Below are positions 33,808 to 45,783 of a stretch of DNA of 64,000 bases, in pieces. Every line of letters starts with the position of its first letter. The first letter of the stretch is position 1. Source of the stretch: Mactra quadrangularis (Eukaryota > Mollusca > Bivalvia > Venerida > Mactridae); contig CM046301.1 of NCBI GenBank assembly GCA_025267735.1, positions 68,467,872 to 68,531,871 of the forward strand, read 5' to 3'. Below the pieces are notes generated by a model. It was given only the letters and a program-made list of their open reading frames with translations, did not search any database and was not told where the DNA came from. Both the position numbers and the translations under genes were made by a program.

Positions 33808-36105
33808 CAAATGTAAGCCTGATTTAGCCTCAATATCCAAACCTATAGCATCAAAATTTCCTTTCATGTGCACAAGTAAACTGTACACTGATTGGCTGAA
33901 TCTAATTTTCTAACAAAGTTTTATCTCGAAATTTGTCAAATGATACCAATCTTTAATATCTACAATCCAACACTAGTTTTGTGTGCTAAAGTATGTCCAC
34001 ATACAACACAGATTACTATTACAATAGTATTCCATAGTGACAGTAAAAATAAAAATATAAAACAATAGGGAGAACATTCTTTTAAACCAGAGTACAATCC
34101 CAGTCTTTACCTTCAATTTCCCTGAACAATTGGCCTAATGCATTATGCTTAATAATATAGACCAAAATTATCAACAAGTTTGACTATACACCTAGAAAGT
34201 AATTTTAAATAGCTTGAACCAATTTTCACAAGTTCCTGGCTTCTAACTAACTAGTGGGTTAAAGAGATAATTGCAGCCACCATTAAAAATATGAAATACT
34301 AACAATATTGTAGCGCTCTGGCTATGGAACTTCACGTAGTTCACTGTTGCTGACAAAATGTTGTTCAAGTTGAATACTCTTGAAATCTGAGAAAAGCTTC
34401 AGCACCAAATATGTAATCTTAGTCAGTGGTGCTCGGTCTGGCTGCTCGGATGTTCCAGGGGGCAGGGTTCACAGCTGCTAACGGGTTGCGGTTATAATAA
34501 GGTTTAAGATATTCAAGCAAAACTTTTATTATTAGATTTTGAAGTTTAATAACATCTGATATAATAATCAACAATTCATATTGTACATAAATCTACCATT
34601 GACTATATGTGACAATGCACGTCGTTCTCTAGATCAGTAAAACAAGGTTCAAGTACGAAAAGGAATCTATAGGATGCAAAAATCTAGCTATTTGCCAAGT
34701 AAAACAGATGATATAATGTAGAAATTTACTGATATCTAACCATTTAGAAGGTGTCGAAAATGAATACTAAGTTGACGACTAAGATATACTGCTAGCGAGA
34801 CAGCCAAAATGATTGTGAACCTAGATTGTGAGTTCACAAGGGTTATTATACCCCTGTGAAGAACACAAGAAACTGTGTGGAGTTCACATACCAAACTGTG
34901 GATTCACATCTTAAGCAGTGGAATGTGAACTCCGCAACGCAATATGTGAACTTGCGTTCCACACAAAAAACTGTGAACTGCGCAACGTCTATAGAATGAA
35001 TGTAGTGCCCCCAAAGAAAGTTGAATAAATCAACCAATAAGCGTAGAAACCCGGTAAAACATATATAATTAGGAAGTCAAATGAATATTTTAATTAATAG
35101 TAACCTCGGCTTTCCTTTTATAAGAATGATACGAGCTTGACATGGTGATAAAAATATCTGACAATCACTTTGCGCTTATTTATTTACTTAAAGATGGCAA
35201 CGGTCGCTAGGGAAAATTCCCATCATGCCTAGCGTAACTCAGCATCCAACATGGCGGCCGATGTAACATAAATAAATACAGGCATCAGACAGATAAAGAT
35301 TGTGGCTTTAAACAGAGTTAACAAATGGTAAATACAGTTGAAATTGTTACAAAAACTCAATAGGAATCGATTAAAAGCGATGTCATTGCCTGACAAAACC
35401 ACGCTACAAAAATATCCTATCAGGACCTGAAACTAGGTCACTTGTCAACATGTATATAATAAGCAGTTCTACTGGAGCACTACAATATTGTTGGCTCAAG
35501 TACTTAAAAACAGGGAAGCAGATAGTGACTTAGCTTATCAGGTATGGTCAACTTCCAGCATTTCATTCAAAGGGGCAATTTTTCGGAAATGGAGTGTGAA
35601 AGACAAAAGACAAGGTCAGGGTGCAAAACCCTCTCACTCTGTGTTAGATTGTTTAATAAATCTTGTAAATAAATCTTATTATTTTCAATAAGCAAACAAA
35701 GCATCGTCTCAAATAGCATAACTCTGTGTCCCATTAGCTAATTCTTCCTTTATCTTATAACAAAATAAATGAAGATTTTAAAATACCGTCTGATATTTCG
35801 GTCTTTGTCTTCAAACAACTTTTTGTAATCAACATGGATCAAAACAAGCAACTGTCAAGGTAGGTTTCACAATTGAAATTTACAACTTTGCTTTAAATTT
35901 TGTTGAGCACAAACCCTATTCATTAGGTTACATAGTATAGAGCTAGTCAAAATACATGTTATTACTAGTTAATAAATTTCACAAGCCCAAATCAATTTTC
36001 ATTGGTCCTGGGCTTCAGGTTAATGGGTTTAAGAAAATACTGATATTTTATCTTACCTCTCAAAGCTTGTACATTGGCTGCTACAGTAAACAATACACAT
36101 TTTTG
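33808..36105 (-). pseudogene. Partial, dead duplicate of the 3' end of ARV1 (exon 5 end, intron, exon 6)
   Basis: The stretch repeats 49351-50440 in the same orientation. The exon 5 remnant is 36057-36099 (minus), with one silent change and an intact donor. The exon 6 remnant is 33936-34048 (minus); its acceptor CAG has become TAT, and codon CAG has become TAG at 33960-33962, so it cannot make the ARV1 end. Similarity ends abruptly inside exon 5 (near 36100). A 1172-bp hAT-like element at 34311 splits the copy. Best read as an old segmental duplication. Confidence 0.88.
34311..35482. mobile_element. Non-autonomous hAT-like element with 8-bp TSD and paralogous empty site
   Basis: Ends TAGCGCTCTGG and, inverted, TAGTGCTCCAG. 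Exact 8-base flanks CAATATTG at 34303-34310 and 35483-35490. The duplicate copy has the uninterrupted site CAATATTG at 49848-49855. No transposase frame. Interior has repeated TGTGAAC words near 34815-34985 and a GC-richer CAACATGGCGGCC stretch near 35250 that resembles a YY1-type promoter site. Confidence 0.93.
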
Positions 36106-36134
36106 TAGCTAAACCACTTCTTGTTTTTAAGCAA

Positions 36135-36306
36135 AGTACAAGCACTGGTAGTGAGTTTGAGTGATTAATCTAAAAAGAAAGGGGTGGCTACAAGGGTTCG
36201 CCAGGTCCCGGCTATTATTAAGTACAAGCACTGGTAGTGAGTTTGAGTGATCAATCTAAAAAAAGAAAGGGGTGGCTACAAGGGTTCGCCTGGTCCCGGC
36301 TATATA
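36135..36306 (+). repeat. Tandem duplication of an 86-bp unit
   Basis: Two adjacent copies starting AGTACAAGCACTGGTAGTGA and including GGGGTGGCTACAAGGGTTCG, with few differences. Nothing coding. Confidence 0.92.
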
Positions 36307-36499
36307 GTATAATCTCATATGAAATAGGGTTAACTAAGATACAACAGAGGTAAGAGTTAAATTTAATGACTTTATTTTGGAACTACATGTATACAATTAA
36401 GAGTTAAGATCAAACATGAACAATCAAATATTATTATTATGTAAAAAGTACAGCTTTTCTATTATATGGATCTGAAATAAAGAAAGTAAGGTTTGTTTC

Positions 36500-36730
36500 A
36501 CCGAGCATTCAAAGTTTATCAAAGAACAATTATACCCTCCCGTAAATTCACTAAGTATAAAATATACCACACTTAACAGAAATACACTAAGATCAAATTA
36601 TACCCGAAACGCGTTTAATTCACTAAGTATAAATTATACCACTCATTTAGTTCGCTAGGAATAAATTATACAGCACTAGATAGATAACACTAAGTTCGAA
36701 ATATACTTTAAACATTTATAAAATCATACC
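36500..36730. repeat. Degenerate tandem AATTCACTAAGTATAAATTATAC repeat
   Basis: Words like TTCACTAAGTATAAA followed by TATACC recur about five times with variable spacing. No known family. Confidence 0.5.
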
Positions 36731-36912
36731 TCAGTCGCTATAGTGGAAAAAACACAGTAATTGAGAATCTACCGCACTGATTCCGACAAATAAATACTTT
36801 CCGCTTATATACACAGAGCGTGATGACGTCACAAATATGACGACAGCGTTCAGCAATGGCGGACATGAACGCAGAAGTAAACACTATTTTCCAACATTGG
36901 ACGCTGATTTAT

Positions 36913-37932
36913 CCTGTGTTCTCGTATTCTCGTGGGATTAAGACTACACTTGGGTATCAGGCACAAATAAGAGGAATATCTTAATTTTATATTGTTGCAC
37001 AAAAGACACAAAACTTTCGTCTACAAAGCACAAGCAACAATAATAGCGAAACTTAAGGATAAATAGGTCAATTTGACGTTTAAAATGATAACCTGTTACT
37101 CTAGATCACTAAAGAGCTTTCTCATATTCTCGTGGGTTTTGATTGGCTGTCAAGGCTTGTAACTATGTGACATATTTATTTTACAATTCAGTTCAGATAT
37201 CTTAATTCACTCTAAATAAAACATTTTGGCGAGTTTTTGAATCTGTGGAATGAGTTTTTTTTATATTGTAACGGACATTTAACTGTGCTATGGTACTGAG
37301 TATGAAGAAAATTTGATACCAGGCTTAACATATGCATGAAAAAATAACAATTTAAGTGCAATATTCATAAAAAAACTATGGTAAACTGTGGTCTATTTTC
37401 ATACAAATTCTTCTTACTGGCAACATATCTTCAGAAACGCCAATGTAGCTTGAAAACCCATACTAAGGTGCCAAAACTAAGTGGTACTTAGTGGTCACAG
37501 CTCAATTTTGATTCAAAATAAGGCACAACACTAATCATGTTATTGGATTTTTATTTCAATTGGCGTGGAACACACTTTCTGAACTTCAATGTAGAATTTA
37601 TTTGGGTTTAACCTTTGTGTGACAAAGCATCTATGTAATAATGATGCATGACCTACTTTTGACGGCTTTTGCAAAAAACGAGTCGTTAAAACAGTTATTT
37701 TGGGGAGGATTATGAAGTTTTTCATATAAAATTGCTAATTTAATACACTTTTTCACTCATATTTAGGGTTTCTAACGGTCTTTTGTCGTTTTTGTACTTT
37801 GGGCGAGTTTGATATTGATCAGAGTAAAAAGTTGACGTATTTTCGGATATTACCAATCGTCGCGAGCGTCGGTTCGGACCATTTTTATTACGACACGAGA
37901 ATATGAGAAACCACGAGAATACGAGAAACAGG
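36913..37932. mobile_element. DNA transposon remnant with TTCTCGTATTCTCGTGG terminal repeats
   Basis: Left end CCTGTGTTCTCGTATTCTCG; right end, inverted, CCTGTTTCTCGTATTCTCG. A further TCTCATATTCTCGTGG lies inside both sides. Flanked by TAT on both sides (36910-36912, 37933-37935), a possible 3-bp duplication. No transposase recognised. Confidence 0.75.
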
Positions 37933-37939
37933 TATAGAA

Positions 37940-38572
37940 GTACGGCGGATATTCATAGGTGGGTTTCACCTTAAATCGTACGTTTAACATTTTTGTTTGT
38001 ATTGTAAAAAATATTTATACAACAGAGGGCACCTTTTATATAATCTAGAACAAAGGAATCAAATTGACATGTTCACGAGTCGCAACTCTGTCGCATAGGA
38101 ACAGTTTTGACAAACGAAAAACGGTGTTCTTGGTGGGTTTGTGCTCCGTTATTACAATTTACAAGATATTTTTTTTAACGTCGTATTCAACACATATATA
38201 GGTCATATACACGACGGCCAGCTCTTCCTACTACATGTTTCCTGGACACTTTTTCTATCACCAGTACTAACTTACCCTAACACGAGGCCGACAACTCATG
38301 TATAGGGTATGACCTGCCGCGACCGGGATTCGAACCCGGATCTCCGGATTCAGACATGCTAACCACTACGCCACGGCCGCGGCTACAAGACAATCAACTT
38401 ATATATTATGTTAACTAACGTCACATCTAAATATGCCAACTAACAATGCTCAAAGCAACAGCAAACAATAGCCTGCTCACGAAAGTGGGTGGGGTAAGAA
38501 AAAATTATATATATACAAGAAGAAGGCATTATTATTTATACACCACCCTGTTAATAGACCGTGCAAAAATAG
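37940..38572 (-). repeat. Left inverted arm (paired with 47145-47560), split by a SINE
   Basis: The reverse of this stretch matches 47145-47560 along its length, for example GAGGGCACCTTTTATATAAT, AATCAAATTGACATGTTCAC and GCTCAAAGCAACAGCAA. A family C SINE interrupts it at 38168-38382. The identity is high but clearly below 100 percent. Confidence 0.92.
38168..38382 (-). mobile_element. SINE, family C (tRNA-headed), with TSD
   Basis: Read in reverse: head GCCGCGGCCGTGGCGTAGTG with box B GGGTTCGAATCC and a matching acceptor-like stem (GCCGCGG with TCGCGGC), then GTACTGGTGATAGA and CAGGAAAC, tail TTGAATACGACGTTAAAAAA. Flanks ACAAGATA (38160-38167) and ACAAGACA (38383-38390) are near-identical. 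The unoccupied match is present in the right inverted arm. The anticodon arm does not pair, so not a working tRNA. Confidence 0.9.
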
Positions 38573-38670
38573 GTGATTTTTACGTGCGCACCGTTTCGGC
38601 CGCCATTCTGGTGGTATTCAGCGTAGCGTAAAAAATTAGCTAAATTTAGATAGTATAATTGTGATGACTC

Positions 38671-41177
38671 ATGGCTTCTAAATCGTTAAACCAGTCAAAA
38701 TTACCGTACAGGGATAGGTAAGACCCCGCAGTGAAGTTGAGATATTTAGATAAACTGTCGCTTATAGGGGGAACTGATCCTAATGACTAGAAAAACCTTT
38801 CTGAAGATGTGAAACTTCCGCCATCGTTGACATATCCCGATATTATTTATTGTTTACACCCAGTGTTTACTCGATGGAAGATCTAAAAAAACTTTGAGAG
38901 CCTAGAAGCAGTTAACCAAGTGGAATGTGGTTGGGTTTCTGGTGCGTCAGCTATTGTATTATGTGACAACCATTTAGTGAAAGAAATGGTAAGATAGTTT
39001 TTATTGCTACAACCATTGCTAATTAAGTATTATATGTCATCAAGAACTAGAAACGAATTGCAGTTAAGAGGGTTTTGGTCTGGTGTTTTTGAACAATAAG
39101 TCATGGGTTTGAACCCTGCAAGGGTTGCATTCTTTAAATGTGACAAATCAACAAAATAAGAAGTTATGCTAAGCTGAATCGCCGTGCTCAACTATATCTT
39201 TTAAAGAAGTTGATTGTACAACTAGCTATATATATCTCTTGCCGGAAATATTAAACTTAATTATAGATTGTCCCGGCCAACAGACAAGCTCGTTTTGGGC
39301 TGCCCAGCTAGCTTACTCAGTAGCACACGAGTCTACTGATCAATTAATAAGCCGTGGGTTAGATTTCCAGACGGGCCATCTTTTGTGGAGCTTAGCCATG
39401 AAATAACTTCTACGGCCATTCTTCTACCTACCACTAATTCTAAATCATGAAGGGCAGTAGTCATTCATTGAAGAAAATTTGTACCTGGTATGTGGTTAAC
39501 AGCTAAATCAAGGTACTGTGAGGTAGGCTGTCAGCCGTGATATAACCTATACAGTGTGTTGCTACTGCAATAAACCCAACAAAACAACCTGGACTTTTTG
39601 GGATATACCAACTAACACAGTATATAATTGAGACTTCAGAAATTCTTACTTTATTCCAATGACAGCTTGCAGAAAAGTGGCGCATATGTTTTCATAATTT
39701 ATGTTAATTTGTGTATTATACAATTTATTTCATGTCTGTTATTTCTTATTTTATATATAGGTACTACATTCACAGAGAATGCATGGGAAGCCACTTTCAC
39801 CCTGGTTCATCGCTACTCAAGATGGGAAAGTCTTGGCCAGTCACTGTGATTGTATGGCTGGTTGTGGTGAAACATGTACCCATGTTGCAGCACTGATGTT
39901 CTGGGTGATTAGAACTGTGAAAGTCAGAGATGAAAGAACCGTTACTAAAGAAAAGGCTTATTGGACCGTACAATCATCAGTAAAAAAATGTTCAGTATAG
40001 AGAAATTTCAGACATAGATTTTCAAAGTGCCAAGTCTATGAAAAGAACATTTGAACAGTGTGTTAGTGAGACGATTAGTGATACAGCCGCAGCCTACAGA
40101 CAATGAACTAGACTTATTCTTCTGTGACTTCCTTTCTACTAAACGAAAGCCTGCTATTTTGTCCATTGCCCCAGGATTTCTTGATGCTCATGGACCAAAA
40201 TCTTCAGTATTAAATCTGCCAAAACATTTAACTGAGCTTAAGAGGAAAGATGTAATGAAGATGAATTTTGAAAAACTTCTCCAGGAGAGTGAAGGTGTTG
40301 ATATCAAGGTAACTAAAGAACAAATAGATAACATTGAAAGATTAACGCGTAAACAGGCCAATGAGGCGAAATGGTTCCAATACCGTGCTGGACGCATTAC
40401 AGCTTCTAAAATGATGAGTGTTTTACTATAAACATCAGTAAGCCAGCCAGCTTGGTAAAATCAATCGTTTACCCTTATATGTCATTTCAAAATAAAGCAA
40501 CCCTATGGGGCATTGACAATGAAAAAAGGGCCCTCACTACATGCTGTGAGGCCCTTGCTATCCTGCATGAGAATGTAGAGTTAATAGACACAGAGTTCTT
40601 TATATCTATGGACAGACCATTTATAAGAGCATCCCCTGGTGGTATAGTTAAATGTGACTGTTGTGGGGCCTATTGTGTAGAAGTTAAATGCCCGTTTAAC
40701 CAAAAAGGGAAACCAATTGATGAAACTGTACCATACTACATCTGGACAAAAAGCACGCTTACAACTATCAGATACTTAAGTAGGTGTCACACAACAAGAG
40801 TCGTGTAATTTTGTAGTCTGGAGTGACATTAGTGTTAATATAGAACAGATTTCTTTTGATTCAGAGATCTATGAAAAAGCTTGTCTTAAGACTGAACTTT
40901 TTCCACAATGCAGTTCTTCCTGAACTTATTGGAAAATACTTCACCCGTCTGCCAATTGCTTGTGAGTCAACATCTCCATTGAGAGAAATCATCAATGATA
41001 AGAACAACAATGTTAATGGTGAAAAGTTTTGTTACTGCAGAGGAAAAGAGGTACCACCTATGGTTGGCCGTGATGGTGAAAACTGCAAATTTGTATGTAA
41101 ATTCATTTTACTTGTGTGAATATCACCTGATGAAATTGAAAAGAATGAATTGGTTTTGTCCTGATTGTGCAATGTAA
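38671..41177 (+). pseudogene. Broken SWIM zinc finger / YqaJ-type nuclease / PHD finger gene
   Basis: Exon 38671-38988 (starts MASKSLNQSKLPYRDR) has stops at GAC TAG AAA and ATC TAA; it ends with AVNQVECGWVSGASAIVL and a gtaaga donor. The intron 38989-39760 holds a SINE. The second part (from 39761) reads VLHSQRMHGKPLSPWFIA, then a SWIM finger HCDCMAGCGETCTHVAAL (C-x-C ... C-x-H), then a YqaJ-like exonuclease domain (WFQYRAGRITASKM; KATLWGIDNEKRAL; ASPGGIVKCDCCGAYCVEV with KCPF), then a PHD-like finger (FCYCRGKEVPPMVGRDGE ... NWFCPDCAM). Frameshifts near 40000, 40430, 40760 and 41090. The usual SPDG Asp is Gly. The retained intron argues against a processed copy. Confidence 0.88.
39298..39590 (+). 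mobile_element. SINE, family B, in the intron of the YqaJ pseudogene
   Basis: Head CCAGCTAGCTTACTCAGTAG, decayed box B (GTGGGTTAGATTTCC), centre GAAGGGCAGTAGTCATTC, tail GTTGCTACTGCAATAAACCC. More diverged than the copies at 31385 and 52331. Confidence 0.88.
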
Positions 41178-41978
41178 TTTATAGTGATGTTACACTGAAA
41201 AATACATGTTCGGTCACTCTGTTAGTTCTTCCAAAAGTAAAAGTAAAAGTTACTTCATAAACATTACTTCACCATGTATGATTTATCATACCATGTTATT
41301 TAATTGTCTTTTGTATTAAATGTTCTATAAGACAGTAAAATGAAACATTATTATTTCATTGTAATATTGATGACTGTACTTGTCTGTTGTTTTTATATGA
41401 AGGAAATTGTTATTTGCATGAGTGAGACCTTTATAAACAAGTCATGATAAAAAACCAAAAACAAAACTTGTTTTATTTTCTAAAACGTCTATTTCTACGT
41501 TAAAAAACATATTCAATGGCGTTTTACAATCACAGATAAACATTGGTACAAGTTGACACTTAGTTAATGATACAAATGATACCACATATTGTCTGTCTCA
41601 GTGTTTAACTAAGCCATTAATGTCAGCTGGTCATATACTTATGGAATCTTACGACAAATTATATAAAATTATATATGTGAAATTTTTAACTTTAATTGCT
41701 ATCAATTGGAATGTGTAAACATTCAAGAATTTAGTTAACCTCAAATCTATGGTTTCACATTTATCCTCTTGCTTTCACTGAATGAAAATTACCTTTGTCG
41801 TTTGTTTTAAAGTTTCATAACCCTGGCTAAGGTATATCAAAAATGGCCATTCATATTACTATGCATTATTTCTCAGTTGAAAACAGATCTCAGTGTCATG
41901 GCATGAAGTCATCAAAGTTATAACAAGTTTTCATATGACTATCGAAGTCACTGAATTTTAACAAATGTGAAAGTGGGC
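41178..41978. other. AT-rich spacer, nothing recognised
   Basis: Downstream of the YqaJ pseudogene. Several AATAAA-like words but no reliable feature. Confidence 0.5.
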
Positions 41979-42024
41979 TGCCTGGCTGGCTCAATTGGTA
42001 GCAATTCTACTGATTGCCATACAC
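41979..42024 (+). mobile_element. SINE, family B, head fragment
   Basis: GCTGCCTGGCTGGCTCAATT and GGTAGCAA then TCTACTGATTG, the first about 40 bases of family B, cut off where a piece similar to the inverted-arm end begins. Confidence 0.7.
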
Positions 42025-42025
42025 C

Positions 42026-42075
42026 TTATTTACAGGATGGTGCATGAATAATTATGCATACTTCCTGTACATATA
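42026..42075 (+). repeat. Third partial copy of the inverted-arm end
   Basis: CCTTATTTACAGGATGGTGC then AATAATTATGCATACTTCCTGTA matches 47150-47200, same orientation. It sits directly before gypsy B. Confidence 0.75.
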
Positions 42076-42162
42076 TTTTTTTCGTGTTTTGTTTTATGTG
42101 ATCAAGTAATTTTTTTTAATTGTTTACCTGGTAACGGTGATAAATATCTCATTGGGTGAACT

Positions 42163-45020
42163 ATGGAAGACTCAGGCACAGTAACGTTAAAGGTCCCAGA
42201 AGAGGATGATTCGTATTTACTGGACAAAACTGAGAATATGTCACTTCATCGTGATACCGGAAGTCCATACCGCAGACAAGTAAATAATTCAGCATTATAC
42301 ACAGGTAATAGTGATGTGCTGAATAACGCAATGGATAAAATAATTAGAAACTTAAGTAAAGTCAAAGATATACACGATTTTGCAATCGTTAAAAATGAAA
42401 CGAGAAACTGTAATGGCAATCGAAAATAAACTTGTATTTATGCAAACACAAATTGATAATAAGCGCAGTGGTATGAGTCTGACATACCAAAATGGTGTCT
42501 CGCGTGAAATATATCATGTAAGGGTTCCCACTAATAATACGCCTAATGTAGAAAACTCAAATAACAACAGACAACATAATGTGCTTGAACAAGATCGCTG
42601 CAATACGTCACAGCTTTTTCTTACTCAAAATCATAATGAATGGGAGGACGAAAATATAAGTGTCGGAAGTGTAAATTCACAAAACAAGATAAAACCTCGG
42701 TCATACGACGGATCAGAGGATTTAGATGACTATTTAGCTCATTGTAACATAGTGTCGGAGTTAAATTAATGGAATTGCTCTACCAATTCGTTGTATTTAG
42801 CTAGCAGTATTCCCGGTGCCGTCAGAGCCATTTTATGTGAATTAGACTCCGTAAAACGACGTGATTTTAACTCTATAGTTTTTGCTTTACAAAACCGGTA
42901 CGGTTCTGTGCGTAAAGCCGAATTATTTCGACCTCCTTTACAAAGTAAGACCCTAGGAAAAAATGAAACTATACCAAAACTAGCACAATCTGTAAGGAAG
43001 TAAACAAGGAAGGCTTATCCAAGTGCATCGACGGAGGTGATAGATCTATTGGCTTTGGATTATTTTGTTGACAGTTTTCCGGACAAGGCTATCAGGTTAA
43101 TGTTACTAGAGGTAGGTCCGACCACAATAAGTTAAGCAGAGAAAATAGCAGTGCGATTGGATGCTCACAGGGAAGGCAATAGGTCAAAGGGTAGTAAGAA
43201 TCACGTGAGGCACATCAATCCGAAAGTGAGTGAAATCGATAAAAAGCTAAATGACTTATGTAGTCAAGTAAAACAATGAAGCGAGGAAATTCAATATTAT
43301 CAAGGAAATAAAAATGCCATCCCCCGAAACTAGCGCCCGAGTGGTCAATCAAGTGAAAGTGACAGAAATGTTAATTGGCGTAGTTTCAATAGGGGCAATT
43401 AAAATCACTGAGATTTGGGGTCGACAAAGTATCAGAAACCGGAAAATGGTTGACTTCAAGGACCGAAGTTCGACCATCGACTACAGGTCCGACCCAATCC
43501 CAATAAATATTAATACGTCAGTTACTGAAGATGGTGGGTTTTCATTTCTACTAAAATTTGTGATACACCAACGTCGATGTTGGTGGATACGGCATGCTGT
43601 AAAACTATTTTATGAAAGAGTTCGCCTATTAATATGACTTTAGTTACGGCAACCGGTGATAAAGCCCCGATTTACAGAAAATTGTTTGTAAATTGAGGAT
43701 TGGCTTTCAACAAATCAATCAAGTGATTTATCTCGCGGATATTAAAAGAACCTTCTATTCACCCTTGGAGTAGTCCAGTAGTAATAGTCACAATGACAAA
43801 CGGATCCATACGCTTTGTTGTGACTACTGGAAATTAAATGCTGTAACAGTAAAGGACAGTCAACCTTTGCCTAGAATAGACGACACATTAGACGCATTGA
43901 ACGGGCCCGTCTGGTTAAGTACACTGGATTGTAAGTCAGGGTTTTGGCAGGAAGGTATGTCGGACAGAGATAACGTTAAAACAGCGTTTCCGCGCAGGGC
44001 TGTGGTCTGTGGCATTTTAATGTAATGCCTATTGGCTTGTGTAATTCTCCGGCGACATTTGAGAGACTAATGGAACTAGTATTGTCCGGCATGACTTGGA
44101 AACAGGGTCTCGTTTATCTGGATGATATAATTGTACATGCAAAAACGTTTAATGAACAGTTGTCCGCGCTAGATGGCTATTTTACGCGCATGGCAGACGC
44201 AGGCTTACAATTAAGTCCTGAAAAATGGATAATGTTTCAAAAGCAATTATTTATTAGGACATATTATAAGCGAAAATGGAGTGTCGACTGATCCAAAAAA
44301 ATTGAAGATGTGAGGTCTTCCAGTTCTCCAAGAAACGTACGAGACGTGAGCAGTTTTTTAGGTCTGTGTTCCTATTATCGGAAATTTGATAAGAACTTTG
44401 CGTCCATATCGAAGCCGTGGCGTTAACTTACGGAAAAGGGAGAGTGATTCGCGTGGTCCGAGCTGTGTTAAAATTTTATTAAAATGCCTTAATTAAAACA
44501 CCAGTTCAAATCTCCGACGGCATGTTTGTTCTGGACATAGTTTTAGACTAGCTGCGAATACTGTGTAAGAGCGGAGTCAAGATACATGAACCCCAGTTTT
44601 GGGAATGGTGATGAATCAATGGAAAGTTCAAATGGTGGAAATAATGAGAATAGCAGTAGTTCTTAAGATGCAGTTCTTTCGGATACATTTAAAATGGGTC
44701 GCTAAGGGACACAACCAGTGTTGAGCAACAATTCCGCCGCTATGAGTGAAAGAATGATACAAAAATATGTGTTGACCATAATGAAAGAAGTGTGAATAGC
44801 GTTTATAAGTGTTACATTTCAGTGCAAGAGATTTCAACTCTGAACAACGAAACAATTACGGTCATACAGAATAAAGACAATATTTTGAGTATTGTTAAAC
44901 ACAGGATAGTGAGTGGTCAAACGCCGGTTTAGCCAGAGATCGCAGTGTCCGGAATAGAACTGTAGTACTATTGGAACAAATTCGATTCTTTGTTTGTGTC
45001 CGAAGCCACTTCAGAATGAG
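42163..45020 (+). mobile_element. Degenerate Ty3/gypsy retrotransposon B (gag, protease, RT, start of RNase H/integrase)
   Basis: Frames 42163-42426 and 42380-42766 end in KIKPRSYDGSEDLDDYLAH, a gag entry motif; gag-like sequence continues to about 43200. A protease trace (MLVDTACCKTIL, DTA instead of DTG) is at about 43575. RT follows: LPRIDDTLDALNG, WLSTLDCKSGFWQ, MPIGLCNSPATFERLM, YLDDIIVHAKTF (44107-44140), then SSFLGLCSYYRKFDKNF. A spacer trace (SGQTPV ... IAVSGIEL, YYWNKFDSLF) runs to about 45000. Stops and frameshifts throughout. No clear LTR pair. Differs from gypsy A in RT sequence, so a separate lineage. Confidence 0.9.
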
Positions 45021-45207
45021 AAGTTGAAGTACCTGTCAAATTTCAAAGGAAGACAGGAAGTTAACAAGAGAAGCGTGATTCTTTAGTAGGCAGTGGAATA
45101 ACTGGGAGGAAGAGAGTTTAGATTTAGACGAAGAGGTTTACATTGAGGCTGATATTGGCGCAGATATTGATATACCCAGGGTACAGAATGGTGTACTATT
45201 AACAAAT

Positions 45208-45783
45208 ATGGCAAGTAAAGTGATTATTGAAACAGATTCGAGAGAAGTTGTCTTTTTATGGCGAAGCAGTGAAAGTAAAAAAACGGACTATATTATTGAA
45301 ATGTCTCTGAAGGATGTAAGTCAAAGTGAAAAAGAGAGAAGAAATATGGACAGTGACGAGAAAAAAAGCAAAAGTGTTAGTAAAAGAAATGAAGGAAATG
45401 GTAATAGCGAATTGAAAAGAAGTACAAGTGAAGGAAATAAAGATACGAGTAAGAGTGAATCGGAAGAGGACAGTGTCATGGAAGCTAAAAAGAATAAAAG
45501 TAGTGATGAAGGGAATGAAACTATTGTGACTAAAGTCAATACTAGAGATAGTGTTGGTGAAAGAAAAGAGAACAGTGAGAGCGTGGAAGAGAACCGGCCT
45601 GATGATATGGAAGAAAGTGAGGCAAGAGACGACATGAAAGAGGATCGAAGAATCGCACGAGTGAGGAGACAATTAACACTGGAAGAAAAGAGGAATACGC
45701 TCGTAGAAGAGCGGAAGAAGAAAGGGAAATACAGATGGAATGCAATGACTACAGTTAGGGCCCTATGCTCAAGGATGATTTAG
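45208..45783 (+). pseudogene. Lys/Glu/Ser-rich frame, probably the N-terminal part of the BTB protein that follows
   Basis: A 191-codon frame, mostly charged (K, E, S, D), with runs such as EKKSKSVSKRNEGN; likely unstructured or coiled coil. It ends at TAG (45781-45783). From about 45755 the next frame continues MLKDDLGVSMNQDIRLLQLT into a BTB domain, so a single frameshift may separate the two. No homologue recognised; the low-complexity content could also be chance drift. Confidence 0.5.

Noticed and set aside
38314..38384. Functional tRNA on the minus strand
   Set aside because: The acceptor and T stems pair, but the anticodon stem does not, and it is the head of a SINE with near-identical flanking duplications.
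45256..45745. Minus-strand frames of 104 and 138 codons (Ser/Phe/Leu-rich)
   Set aside because: Antisense shadows of the Lys/Glu/Ser-rich plus-strand frame.
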